From assembly GCF_964204865.1 (NCBI RefSeq), contig NC_135252.1, positions 10,003,383-10,067,382 on the forward strand: a DNA stretch of 64,000 nucleotides. The letters are read 5' to 3'. This document shows, piece by piece, positions 1-13,400 of the stretch; the stretch's first letter is position 1; each line of letters starts with the position of its first letter. The notes below the pieces were generated by a model that did no database searches, was not told where the DNA came from, and was given only the letters and a program-made list of their open reading frames with translations. Origin of the DNA: Styela clava. Its lineage: Eukaryota > Chordata > Ascidiacea > Stolidobranchia > Styelidae. Made by a program: the position numbers and the translations under genes.

Positions 1-566
1 TAAAATTTTTAAAAATTGATGAATTATGGAAAAATTTGTTGAAAAAATCCATACCTGATGTTTAACAGGGACAGTATGGCAAAGTTCTCCGATTCCAAGA
101 TGTTCCGAAATTTGGCTCAATAAATCAAAACTATTTGTCTTTGAAACAAGTTAATCTACAGTAATGCTACGGTGAATAATTTTTTCTTCTAGTGAATAAG
201 ATTATTTATTTCGGGGAATCCAATGGTGACATTTTTAGATTGTGCTTTGATTTAGTTTATTACGCAGAGGCAGTTTGCCGTTAAGGCCCAGACTGTCTCT
301 TGAAGGAGAGTTTGCACTCACTTATAATTGATTTCTCTCAATGTGGCCGCTATTCCTGAAATCGGAGAACTGTGTCTTACTGAGGGAGTCTTTGAATCTC
401 CCACAAACAATTACCTTGGGTGAAAGCATGATAGTAAACAACAAGGCATTTACTTACATCCTGCGAATGTTGGAAATATATTTACTGATCAACTCTTTCC
501 AGATTTTTCCACTTTATTATTGCCATTATCAGGATTCTGAATTTTTTTTCCATCTATTTTACATAG
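1..566. other. Upstream flank of NEMP gene; no confident exon
   Basis: This stretch should hold the signal peptide and the first luminal residues of the NEMP-like gene that follows. I could not identify them. An open frame of 27 codons begins after an AG at about 68 (translation starts GQYGKVLRF), and another open stretch lies at 340-420. Neither resembles the family N-terminus well enough to call. The true first exon may lie before the window. Confidence 0.35.
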
Positions 567-3500
567 GCAATACACTCTGTACAAATTTCAATCGATTGTT
601 CTGGATGTGAAGTATTACATGGAACCACAGAACAAGATGTTAAAAACTCTCAGTCCACATGGAACAAATTTTTATCGGTATGATTTTCTACTTATAATAG
701 ATGACTGGTATTTTAGAGGGGAAAATTTAGCCGTTGATGTGGTGTACATAATAAACTTTGAAAAATACGGTATTCGTAACAATGCTATGCTAAATTAGGA
801 ACAAAATATAAAGATTTAAACAAAAAATAATTTTTTAAAATCTTACATTTCAGACTTTATTATCTGCATTTACTGCCTCGTCAGCTAACAAAAATGTGGA
901 AATTCAGACACTTAGATTTTCTCCATTTGTTGATAAATACATTACTATTACGCCACAGACAAATGCAACATTACGCATGACAGTTGAAACAAGTATGAAA
1001 GGATCACTTTTATTATACTTTTATCATCGCAGCTGTAGTAGAATGCTGATATAACAGATAATTTGACTGTTCTTGCAAAAACTAATACTATTTAGTTTAA
1101 TTTTTGCACCAGGTCTAAGAGATTTTGATACGAACTTTCTAATCCTTTTTCACAGTGTAGATAAAAAGCATGTCACAATAAAAAAAAAGCGTCGAGTCTA
1201 TGTTTAAGTTGTCAAGTTTTCTCATGCATCCCATTCCATGGATTAGAAATATAGACCTTGTTGAACAATTTAGATGAATCTGATAAAGCGTCAAAGTTTA
1301 ACTTCAACCTGTTTTGTTGATGATTGATCGGCTTCCTGAGTAAATTGAATTAACTTATGGCAGTGAAAGATTTTACCAGCGTCAAGTTCTTGCCTTGAAT
1401 AGTTTTAACAAGTAATATATAGTTATCCTAACCTCTACTATACCACTAGCTTGATTAAATTTTTGTCTTCTCTCTTTTCAGTTTTAGACATGTCATGTAT
1501 GGCTTGCTTGATATCTGGTGTTTTCTTGTTTTTCTCTGCTCCAAGTCTGTCAAGTTCTGTGAAGTTTTATTACACTGGTGGAGTTGGGATCGGTGTTCTG
1601 GCTTCTGTGTTGATTGTTGTATTTATTCTGAGTAGATTTATACCTAAGGTATGTTGTAAATGGAGTGAATCACTTATCGTAATAAAGCCTTATCCATATT
1701 TATCAGTGTGCTATGTAACTTCAACTAAATTGAAAGTTTGATTTAATAATAGGGACCTAATAATCCACGTTTGTAAAATTTGTGAAAACCGATTTCTCTT
1801 ATGTATCGAATAAATTGGATGTACTTTTAATTTAAATCATATCGGTTTAGGAAGGGAAGTGAATTTAGGATTGTATGATATTTCCAGCGTACTATGAAAT
1901 CAATAAATAATTTTTATTAATATAAACAGTACAGTAGTGTCAATGACCAAACTTATTCTTGTGTCTATTCATCAGCCTGGGAAGATAAACTACCAATCCT
2001 TGATTCCATCTCAAGCGTAAATCAATTGTGGGCCTGAGAGACCACTTTCATAAAACACCGATTTAGAGTAGGCCAACATTGTCTCTCATTGTTTCCTCTC
2101 TTTTGCCAGCCTCTTTGTTTTGATTCAACATTTATATTTGTTACAGAAACCTGCAGCTTATACATTACTTCTCGGTGGTTGGAGTTTGACAGCTTTTATT
2201 ATGAGAAAACTTTATGAAAATTGGCAATTATATCTATTACAATATCAGACTTATTTCTTGGCGTATATCGCTATTGCTGGTAAGTCATAATTGTGATAAT
2301 ATAGAAGGATGCAATATATAAAGTGAAATAGATGATAAATAAATAGTTTGTGATATTTCATAGAATTTAATCATGATGTCGGCATTTATTTCCTGGGGAA
2401 CTTTTAATTTGTGCTGTTGTGAACCATCAGATTCATTCTGCAGTTTTCATATATTTCCGAGCGAGTGCCGAAAGTTCAGCGAAAATTTACAATAGACTCC
2501 TAACTCAGGGTTGAAAAAAATATGATTCTGACTTCAATTTAAAAAAAATTTGACTTCAACACAGCTATGTACAGAGAAAATCAAATTTTGATAACAATTA
2601 ATTTTTGCTCTTTTTAAAATCTGGATTCGTTTATTTTTAAATAGGCTTCTTAAGTTTTGCACTATGCTATTGGAAAGGGCCGGTAGAAGATCCAAGAAGT
2701 CAACGTATTATACAATGGGCAATCCAGTCAATAGGACTAACTCTTCTATACTGTGGCACACAATCTCATGCGGTAATACCTTCATTTGACTGAAAAATAA
2801 TTTAACTGAATAATAAATGGAATAATCAGTAACTTTTGACTATTTGCCTAATTAGATGAGAGATAGGAAACTGCTTGTCAGTTGTCATTGAACATGTTAC
2901 CCTGTGCAAGACCTGCAATTTTATAACTTGTGTGTGTGTTATCATAGTGGATGGACCGCTGGACTGTTTATTGTTGCATGATCAATTTACATAAACGATT
3001 GTCACAAATTTTTACTCCTTATTATACAAGACGACAGAATTGTTAATATATGGTTAACTTGTCTCTTTCTTGGTCTTTCATATTTTCAAACAAATTTGAA
3101 ATTATATCCAGTCCTTTTTCGAGCATTGAAGCAAAACTAATTTCAAAACACTCACGTTTCAGGTATCCTCGACAATTGTATCATGTGTACTTTTAGGAAG
3201 TTTATTGAAAAATAAACCAAATTTTCAAATCCTTTCCAGCCTGAAGTCATTTGGAACACGATTTAATTGGTGAGAACGCAATGTTACTTTTTCTATTATG
3301 TTTATGTGCTATTTCTAGTTTAAAGGAAGTACAGCTCTGGGTAGATGTTATAATTGTACATTCAGTGCAGCGTTTCTCAAACTGTGTTTCGCAAAATGGG
3401 GATAGAGATTGCGACTTAATTGGCCGCCGACTTTGGGTCGTAATTGGCTTCCAACTGACTACAAACAGACGAAAAGGCCTTGCTATCTAAACAGGCCTTG

Positions 3501-4501
3501 TGCCAGTCTTTGAAACCAGGGGTTTTGCGAAGTGAGATAAAAAGCGTAGGCTACCGAGGAAAAAAAGTTTAAGAAACACTGCTTTATTCTGTCACAAGGT
3601 TATTTTCAGTGTATGACAAGCTTATTCATAGCCTTGATCAGCAATTACCGGTATATTCTCTGCAGGAGACACAAACTAGAGCAACGTAAGTTATTGACCG
3701 AGGAGGAATACAGAGTACAAGGAGAACTTGAAACAAAGAAAGCTCTTGAAGAATTAAGAAAATACTGTGACAGTCCACAATGGTCTCCTCATCGTTGGAA
3801 AACTATGGCAAGAATGAAATCACCTTCCAAGTAATATTTTTATGCTTTCCTTTTTTTCTCTTATCTGGGTAACTGAATCAAGATTGGACATGAAAATTTG
3901 AAAGAGTATAAAAGTGATGATATACCCCCATTTTGCATTAAATATAGAGGCATGATGGCCAATCGGGGTGAATTATTAAGACATGACTAAATTACACATC
4001 TCGGTTCTAAACCCATGCCCCCACATCACCAAGGGGTTATAAGTTGGGTAGGCTTGATGACCAACTGGAAAGATACCGTTCTTCTAAATAAAAAGTAGTT
4101 TGTTAGTTGTTACATATCGGATACCAGTGGCTGCTTGTACAGGGCCATGTTCTGAGAGGAAGGCTTGAAAATGCATTGTATAAAATTAATTTAAGGTCCC
4201 AGGATAATGTATTCAAGGATAAAGTCCGTTTTCTGACAACATGCTTAGTAAATAGAAGACATAAAACAGCCAGTTATTATTCAGGTTTGCAAGTTTTCTT
4301 GATGGAGAGGACCATGTATCTGATTCAGAAATGACATTACATGATGCCGAATTATCAGATACGGAATCTGGGGAGGATTTAAGCTTAATAACTGATGATG
4401 AAGAGGGAAATGGTGATGTAAGACATAGAGCTGATAATCATATAGTCACTGTATACAAACGCATGGAGGTACAACCAGAAATATCAGAAGACGAGGATTG
4501 A
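567..4501 (+). CDS. NEMP: NEMP1/NEMP2-like nuclear envelope integral membrane protein (5' partial)
   Basis: Exons read by eye: 567-677, 854-992, 1482-1648, 2147-2279, 2645-2772, 3163-3269, 3666-3830, 4285-4501. They join in frame into 388 codons ending in TGA. The family (NEMP/TMEM194) sits in the inner nuclear membrane and supports nuclear envelope stiffness and fertility. Visible signs are a luminal part (AIHSVQISIDCSG), a hydrophobic block with APSLS and FYYTGGVGIGVLAS, then LLLGGWS, FLSFALCYWKGPVEDPRS and further hydrophobic segments, about five to six membrane spans in all. A conserved cytosolic tail follows (LLTEEEYRVQGELET, KALEELRKYC, then SPSKFASFLDGED across the last junction). The last exon is rich in Asp and Glu and ends EISEDED. 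The order and spacing match vertebrate NEMP1 closely. The N-terminal signal peptide exon was not found. NEMP1 and NEMP2 cannot be told apart here. A hAT-like repeat lies in the intron at 3368-3591. Confidence 0.88.
3368..3591. repeat. hAT-like MITE in NEMP intron
   Basis: The left end reads CAGCGTTTCTCAAACTGTG and the right end AGTTTAAGAAACACTG, which are imperfect inverted terminal repeats of the CAG-n-TTCTCAAACT type common in hAT nonautonomous elements. The interior mentions of 'GCG' and 'GTTTTGCGAAGTGAGATAAAAAG' resemble the end of the element at 23814-24734. I saw no clean 8-bp target-site duplication. Confidence 0.5.
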
Positions 4502-4675
4502 TGCTTTTGGGAATATTAAAAGCTGCTTTGCAAAATGAAATTCTACTGTGATTGAATTGAATATCTTTTTCACTTTCATGTGTGCTTATACCTGATTACA
4601 ATTAGTGACAAGCTCAGTTGAGTGATTCTCTGATTTATCGAAAAATGATTTTCCAAATAGCATCAAGCTTAATTT

Positions 4676-5070
4676 GTTACTTATCGATCTTAAGATCGGT
4701 AAGTATATTGATAGGTATTTGTCTGTATGTATGTCTGTCTGTCGGTGTGTCTGTTAGATGCACGCGATATCTCACGAAACCGAGATTGAATCTGCTCCAG
4801 ATTTTGCATGTGCATTCATCTTATCTCGGACCAGAAGCCTATTGATTTTGGGCGAATTATGTCGTATAATTAGCGAGTTATCAATCAATTATTGATATAG
4901 TGATCTAGATTTTTGTAAAGCGAGAGAATTTTGAAACCCGCCGAGTGTGTGTGTGCGATGCGCAGTGCGCAAGTTACAAGAGTGGATGAATCGAAACTGC
5001 AGTTTCTGTTTTGGGGGATCCCCTAACTATCGATCGATAAGTCTTCGGGTTTCCAACCGATATTCTCGTT
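4676..5070. repeat. Dispersed repeat family 2, copy 1
   Basis: It begins TTACTTATCGATC with the self-complementary TCTTAAGA, and carries a TCTGT-rich stretch, GATGCACGCGATATCTCACG, and GGACCAGAAGCCTATTGATT. It ends near CCGATATTCTCGTT. A shorter copy with the same order of blocks lies at 29830-30114. A family 1 MITE follows 60 bp downstream. I do not recognise the family. It has no coding capacity. Confidence 0.75.
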
Positions 5071-5128
5071 CTAAACTTGTTCATATATTTCAACAAATCT
5101 TACCTTGGGGGTCTCATGTTCTATTTCT

Positions 5129-5343
5129 GGCGCTCCAGAAGTGTGTCTATCAATATGAAGGTAACTAATTTTGTTCGCATACTTTACATCAAGTTGTGTA
5201 TAAGGATGGAAGCCTATGGGGCAGGAGGTATAATCACTTTGCTAACATAGGCAGTCCCTGAACTTGTTATACAACTAAATTATAGAAGATCTGAATGAAA
5301 TTATGGCCTTACCTTAACCTGGTACACACACTGCGGGAGTACC
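5129..5343 (+). mobile_element. MITE family 1, copy A
   Basis: About 215 bp. The left end is GGCGCTCCAGAAGTGTGT and the right end GGTACACACACTGCGGGAGTACC. The ends are imperfect inverted repeats of each other. The interior shares GGTAACTAATTTTGTTCGC, a 'CATCAAGTTGTGTA' block and 'CCTAACCTGG' with the copies at 9227, 10690, 11301 and 37564. Non-coding DNA transposon derivative. The superfamily was not determined. Confidence 0.8.
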
Positions 5344-7427
5344 CTATTTTTGAATGAAAATTTTTGGGCAACGGCGAACACCATTTCATAATCACAGAAC
5401 GAACAACTTATAGTGAAATATGATCCTACAAAGTCGTGCGTTTGTATTACCTTGTTGTCATATTCAATAATATTACCATTTACTGAAATATTTCTTTGTT
5501 TTCAATATTTTTTATAGTCCTGATACAGCAAAACAATTATCACTGTAAAGCTACTGCTTACTTTCTATTTTTGATACATTTATCCTGGCAAAACTATCTG
5601 TGTATGCGTGATTACCCAAAAGTTCAATTAAGTTTTATTTAATTAGCTAGAATTCTTTGAAACAATTTTCCTCCGAAATTTAATTGCCGAACTTGAAATG
5701 CTGCCAATAGCCATCCTCATGCCTTCTACCTTGTTGTAATTTCCAAATATAATTCTCAGGTTAGTTGCAGTGTATATTCATTGAGCCCACTGTTATTTAA
5801 TTTGCTGTTTTTTTCTATCATTCTTACCTAAACCTGAGTAGCAATAAATTCCTTGAATAAACTTCAAACATTATTTGCTTGTGGTGTGGAAATATGTCGA
5901 GGTGGTCACAAATTTTGAGAAGAATATATTACACTCCTATGTCTGGAATCGCCTGTTTTCACATACTCTGCTGGATTCTGAAGAATCTGAGTGGATGACA
6001 TTAGAAATTTATGATGGTATCCACTGAAGGTTTTATTTAAAGGGTTTTCAGAGAGTAAGTAATAGAATAAAAACAATGAAAAACTGCAGGCTACTATCAT
6101 AATTTTGTAGTCGGCAGGAAGAATTAGTTTGAGACTGCAGTTGAAGGGACCTGTATCCCAATCTTACAAAATAGTTTTGCTCATTCTTTTTCTCTTCACT
6201 CGAGGAAAAACACATTTCGGTAACCTTTCAAGCTCGCATAGAATTTGTTGACAACTAAGTACAGTAACCGCTCACATGGGCATTCCAAAATCTTGGTGCA
6301 GGCGATTGGGGAACATATATGCATCTCTTTCCTTACTGAAGTGTGTTTAATATAAATTTACTCACAAATTTTATACTTCAATCTTTATTTTCTGCTAAAA
6401 CTTTACATTATAATATCAATAGTGCGATAAAATACAATTCATATCAGAGTGCAAATGCATTGCACACTAGTTTAAAAGCACTTGTGAATCTGTCAGGCCG
6501 ATGGAAATATATCTTCACCAACGATATAACTTAAAAAAAGAAAAAATGTTGCAGGCAGTTACATTCCTACATTACTTTAGCAAGGTGTAGCCTTGGCGAG
6601 AAGTAATTGTATGTAAAACTAATGGACACATTACTACAATATCACTGAGTAATTGTAATTCAAAACCCAATGAATCAAATTAGAAGCCAACTGACTGGGT
6701 GTTTTTCAGAAAAGATTGGAAAAGTGTTCTCTCCCAGTAGCTTTTCATTTTATTAACACAAGTAGCTTTTGAATAGCACCCATGGGGATCAAGATCTCGA
6801 CAATTATTTTTCATTTTTAATGTGGTGCAACAGCTTTATTAAAAAAAATTTGGCACAAAATATGACTAAAATCTTCTATATTTTAGAAGGTAAAATAGGG
6901 TTTTCTGCTATGATTTGAAAAGTCGCGTGCGTCACAGAACAAAATACCGGTAGTAGCTTTAATATGTGTATCAGAGAAATTTAGAATCACCAGAGTCATA
7001 ATTAGAGAACTATCAAGTTGATGTACAATAACTCGAAACAAATACATCAGCTTTTCTTCGTATATACTCAAATCAAAAAGCGGGGTGTCATATACAAACC
7101 CAAACATAATTCATTCATTCCAACTGATAAGAGTTGATGCAATTCATGTAATCAGACATTTGACCGAAAATTTTGCAACATTTTGACAACGCCAACATTT
7201 TGACTTTTGCGAATATTTTGTAACATAATAGTGACAATGAAAACAATATTGTAGTAATAATTTGAATCCAAAAAACACTACTCGACAAGTATTCTTCTAA
7301 TTTCCAATAAATATAAATAATGACAAACTATGGCAAAACATGATCACAGCATTTCATTCCCACTCATCTGCAAAACCGAGTAATATTGCAAATCCCCGAT
7401 CTTTGTAAAACCAAGCATCGTTAACAT
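5344..7427. other. Intergenic region between convergent NEMP and FHIP2A
   Basis: AT-rich sequence between the two gene 3' ends. Only short open frames without family resemblance are present. No RNA gene or inverted-repeat element stood out. The 3' untranslated region of FHIP2A presumably occupies the part nearest 7427. A possible minus-strand AATAAA lies near 6835. Confidence 0.5.
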
Positions 7428-10400
7428 CTATGTAGTTGCGGATGATGCATGGTGTTTTACGAACAAAATAGCAGATAATTCTTTACAAAATTCTTCCAAA
7501 ACGATAGAACCTTCCAGTAAAAATGAATGTTCGTGTCCTCCTTTCACAGTGTGTGGTGGAGGAGAGCCTGTGAATGAAATAATTTGTTAAAAGTTGTACT
7601 GTAATCAAAATATCTTATTTTGACAAATACGAACAGCAATATCGAATCCTAGGGATATCCTCAGGGAGGTAAGTCAAGAATATTCAAAAGAAGGGTTCCG
7701 CAATTTCAAATTGCTAAGTTAGACCGTAATAGCTAGCAGGTCCATCTGGAAATCAAGAAGAGCCCTGAGGGTTTAAAATTCTGGCCTATTCAATAATAGA
7801 AGCTCCTCACACATCATTGGATGCTTGTACATGGAACCTCGATCGAGAGAAAGGCATGAGAAATCGTCGCATAAAATAAATCTGGCAACAATTTTTCTCA
7901 AGCCTTCTACCGAGCATATGAAAATCCACCATGTATTCAATATTAACTAAGCCTAAAATAAATTTTAAAAGCCCGAATTTTTTTTTAAAAAACTACTGCA
8001 AGATAATTACTTATACTCAGGTGTGTATTTATAATCACTGATTACTTACTTGATAATGTCTTGATGGGAGACTCGTTATTTCCAATCAATGATTTTCTTG
8101 CTAACAACAACTTATGTTTAAAATTTGGGAAGCGAGCGAATCTCGCCATCATTTCTGTGATGATGTGCTAAAAACATAAAAAAAATTCATTCAATTCACC
8201 AATGTATGTATATTTGAACCTGGCTTGAAACGTAGTTTGGTTCAAACAGTCATTTACACATATATACTGGGTTTGTAATAATCAGAATTTTCTCGTTTGG
8301 CATAGTGTACCTAACTTTTACACTCATATTCAATCATCATTTCAAAATAATAGCAATAATACTGAAATAAATTTTCTTCATTGAATCTGGATGATTCTAT
8401 ATCACAAATCATTCAGAGGAAAATTTATGTTTACTAAGATCATCAGTCTCAAAGAATGTCATACAGCCTGTTACTAATAACAGAGCCATGGAAGATGTTC
8501 AATCGAATAACTTTTCTTTATGTATTATAGATATAAAATCGTAGTATTAAAATACCTGTATCGTATTGTATAAGGTCTTAACGTTCGGTCGTAGTGGCGT
8601 GAGAGGATCAACAAAATATTCATGTAGTAAAGGATGCGGCATCAAACATAATCTTGAGGCAATTGAAGTTACAACTAGATTAACTTCATAAGGTTGGTCA
8701 AGAATGCGAGATATTTTGCTTAAAAGCATTCGAAGAAAAGGTCCTGCAATATGAAAGCATTGAAATTAATATACTGACTTCAAAGCAAAGGCAACTTTGA
8801 TCAACGAGTGACTATTAAATAGCCATGTAAAATGTAACAAACACTTATGAAGTGGTTTTGATATATGTGTTCCTCTTAATAAGCTACTTTTATGTAGAAG
8901 TGTTTATCACTAGAATAGAACATTGTTCTAAGACAATGTTCGAAACAATCTCAAAAAAAAATAATTTTCATCAAAATGCAGCCTTCATTGTCCCAAAACA
9001 AAAAAGGATGCACATCTCATATAATCATCTTTTTGCTGATAAAACATTCAAAGTGTCACCTTTTAGTCTATAAATAATTTCCTATGACACTACTTGACTT
9101 TGTAGTCTATGTAGTCTACTAATGGTCATATCAAATAAAGATCTGAGCAATCCACTCAGAGCCCGAACTCCATAATATTTTTTCATGGGCATTCATGATT
9201 CTCAAAGCGACACGACTACTGTTTTGGGTACTCCCGCAGTTTGTGTACCAGGCTAGGGTTAGGCCATAATTTTATTCAGATTTTCCTTATTTCAGTTCTA
9301 TTACAATTTACAAGTTCGAGAACTGTTTGTGTTAGCCAAGTGAATATACTCCCTGCACATAGGATTCCGTTTCTTTACACAACTTGATGTAAAGTGGGCG
9401 AACAAAATTAGTTACCTCCATATTGGATTTGGTATACACACTTCTGGAGCGCCCTGTTTTGAGCAATTAAATAAATTGACTGTTTATCTTTACGACTTAC
9501 CACCAAAATACCACCATCACTTATAACCACTTTTTAATAATTGCTTATAAAAGTAAAATGAGTAAATTGGTCACATAAAAAATTGTTACCATGAAAATTA
9601 CTTGAAAGACGAAAACTTGAAAACTTGAAATAATGCAATTATGTAATGGAATAGCATACCTTCATTAAAATTATTTACAGCAGGACATCGATCAGGATTA
9701 TCAAATTCTTTTGGCCAGTTAAATTGACTGCAAACATACTGAACATCTCTATACATTCTGTGTGCTTCTCTCAGATAACTGTCATGTCTGCTAAATAAAT
9801 GCAGTTAGCAGTTGGAAGGGATTAAGGGAACAAAGATTTCGATTTTCTCACTATTTTGGTTATGTTTATTGAAATACAACATTTGATACAAGTGGAGTTG
9901 TTTACTGATCAGCAAATACAAGACATTTTTACACTCTTTTGTTGTGACCAAATAAATCACGAATTAACTACTCAGTTTAGTCAAATCATACTTGAAAATG
10001 AAATGGAGCTATGAGGAAAGGCCATTTTAAATTTCACAAAACAATTGTATAAATTGTAGAATACCAAACTATTCAGATATTAATAATGTACAGTGATGAC
10101 CAAAATCACTTAAATTATTATTCCAAATTTAGTGGTAAGTAACATTGAAATGTCAAATATATTCAAGTTATATTTTTTTCCACAGAGAAAGTTACAGATT
10201 CAAATTTGTAGATACTTAATTTAGAAATGCAAATAGTTGAGGAAAACTTCGTTTTGATTTATAGCAAAATGAAGTGTCATTTTTATCTCTCACATGTCAA
10301 ATGCTTATAATAGCAAGATCAAAATGAAAAAATTCAATTTTACCAAAATCAAGAATCAACTAAATCTAATATTCTAATTCTAATATTTGATAAATTTTGG

Positions 10401-13400
10401 GCACCACTAAAATGGAAAGCATTTTCTGTTGGTATTCTAATCATGTTGGCATTAAATTCTGACTGTAACGCCTGGAAGCATACATTTACAAACTTTATTT
10501 ATAAAACAAAAAACAAACCCTGAGTCATCATCAAATGTTTGTGATGATTTAGCAGCTTCTGGGAGAACATTTAAATAACAATTGACAGCTTGTTGCACAT
10601 GTAAACGAGGATTGAATTTGGCTACATTCATCGCTGAAAATAAAATATTTAATCAGGCATAAATACATTCATATTTAACCAAATTCACTGCGCTCCAGAA
10701 GTGTGTGTACCAATATGGAGGTAACTAATTTTGTTCGCCTATTTTACATCAAGTTGTGTAAAGGGACAGAAACCTATGGCCCGGGGGGGTATTCACTTGG
10801 CTGACACAGACAGTCCCCGAACTCGTAATAGAACTAAAATAAGGTAAATCAAAATTATGGCCTAACCCTAACCTGGTACACATACTACGGGAGCACCAAA
10901 TATACGCTTCATTAATTTAAATCCAAATAAACACTGCAAAATGGATCAATGCAAAAATGTTTTTCCTGTAAACTCATATGTAGAATCCTTTTCGAAAGTG
11001 TTCTAAGCAAAGTAGGAAGCCCTCAACTAAATGCGAAGAGAATTATGAGAAAAGAATTCCAGAGTGATCACAACTATGCTAAGAGCTATATATAAGTTAT
11101 CCTTGCCACAAACATACTTCTAGGATTTGACTAATAAAGAGATGCTTCCCTGATCACACTGACTAAGTATATTGCTTATTAAGCATCACATTAACATGAT
11201 AGAACAGTAGATATATCCCCTCAACTATATTTTGTTGTTTCCCTACCTTTAATCGTTTAGTATCAATGCATACCACTTCGAATAATGCATTGTAAATCGG
11301 GCGCTCCAGAAGTGTGTGTACAAATATGGAGGTAACTAATTTCGTTCGCCTACTTTACATCAAGTTGTGTAAAGGAACTGAAATCTATAGGATGGGCAGG
11401 GGGTATATTCACTTGGCTAACACAGACAGTCCCCGAACTCGTAATAGAACTAAAATAAGGGAAATCGGAATAAGATTATGGCCTAACCCTAACCTGGTAC
11501 ACACACTACCGGAGTACCGAGAAATGAGGAGACCATAATAATGTGAAATTTTCCCAGCCATATTGCATTATTCTAGGTTTTACTTGTCAGTTGATATATG
11601 AAATTATTATTACCTTGTTGTGTATCATGTTCAGATTGTGATCCAGTTCTTTGCGTTTCTGTTGAATTAGCTGCAGATACTTCTAATCCAGGTTCTAAAT
11701 CCCATTCTAATTCAGCAGCATCTGTTTGTATTACTATATTACCTGTTAAAAGTTTGTTAGGAACATCATTGTATAAGAAGGTGTTTTAGTGGCGTGAACA
11801 CAGTTCCCTTTTAAAAGCAGAATCACAAAAAACGATAACCTGAAACTTATCAGTTATTTTGCTGTTTTTTTTTAACAAATTTCAGTCTGAAGTCCGCTAT
11901 TATTTCCCCAACTAAATCCACTTATTACATTTCAGCGAAGAAAGACAGGAACAAAATTTAAACATTGTATCAAAATATTACAGGATCCATGACATGTTTA
12001 GGCAATAGTTCAGATATAAAATTTCTGAAACATTACTACAATACATAACCACAGTTTTTAATAATCATGATACTAATCAGTAAACTCGATATGGTATAAA
12101 ACAATTTTGTACCTGCAAGACCTCATAGGTACAATCAGAAAATAAATCGAACACTAACTTAGGAATGGATTCTTATTAACTCATTCATGTTGGACATACC
12201 GGTAGTTACAGTTGCAACTTTTTAAATGGCAGTGTTTTATCGGAAAATTCATTTATGTTGTCCTAGAACTGGCATCATAATATGTATTTCCAGTTCTCAG
12301 TTTTAAGTCTAATAGATAAACTCATTCCAAGCGTAAGGACTATAAACTAACATTACAATCAGAAAAAATATTTAACAGAATAATCTTTTGGGAAAATATT
12401 CAAAGTAAACACAATGTTTCTTACCAGGATTTTCAGCATGATATCCACGTTGTAGCAAATATTTTATTACAAGTTCATCCATTGCTATCGGATCGTTTTT
12501 CCTTAGTACAGTTTCAAATAATTGAAGTGATACAATGGTGATCTCATCAGATAAATGATCGCATCTTTCAAGTATTCGCAGCAACAGTGATGGTACAGAC
12601 TAGAAGTAACAATAGCAAGGTAAAATATGCTTTAAGTCAGTGATGTGCAACATTTTTTGTCAGCAGGCCATATAACCAACTTCGGACATCTAGCTGGGCC
12701 ACACAAAAAAAGAGAATACGGCTATCGCTCAGCCTTACAATAAATAAAATAAAGGCACAGAGCAAAGCGGTGAAGGATTCAACGAAGCGACAAGAACAAA
12801 AATCAGTATGTATTTTTGCACATGTGAGCAACTTGTTAAACAACTTTGGATTCAGATTTTATGCTTGATGGGGAAAAATACGAGTGTTGAGCCGGGTTGT
12901 TGCCCGAGGGCCACCTGTTACATACCCCCTGCTCTGAGCAAATACTTTCATCTAAAGAGCACAGAAATTTATCATTCAGATATGCTGTGTGGAATAAACA
13001 ATATTATACAGACTATGGAAAGGAAAGGTGTGGTTTTGCAATCTTGTCACCTTCTTTCTCAAAAAATGTTCAGAGAATAAAGGAAAAAAAGGACTATAAG
13101 TCAGCTGTTTCTATTTGGTTTAAGAATCAGAGCTGTGGCGTCAACTTCGTCAAGTAATTTTTGGTATTGGAATGTGTGTCAAAATGTCGTATTTTCCAAA
13201 AAATAAAATCAAAAATACGAAATTCCCAGAGTCAGAATTCTACGCCCTCAAAGGTCAGGAGTAGAGAAACATGACAATCTGTAAAGGAGATAATCCAGAT
13301 GCTGGACAATGCTAAAAGGCAAATGTCACATAGCAACTGTTTAAACTATAATGCAAGAAAAACATTCAGAAACAGTCTTTGTGAAAAGTGTCCTTTCATA

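Noticed and set aside
11314-11538. 74-codon open frame and its relative at 37604-37891
   Set aside because: Both lie inside MITE family 1 copies and translate the repeat. They are similar because of the repeat, not because of a gene.
12638-12945. hAT-like element starting CAGTGATGTGCAACATTTTT
   Set aside because: The left end is hAT-like, but no matching right terminus or 8-bp duplication could be confirmed, so it is not listed.
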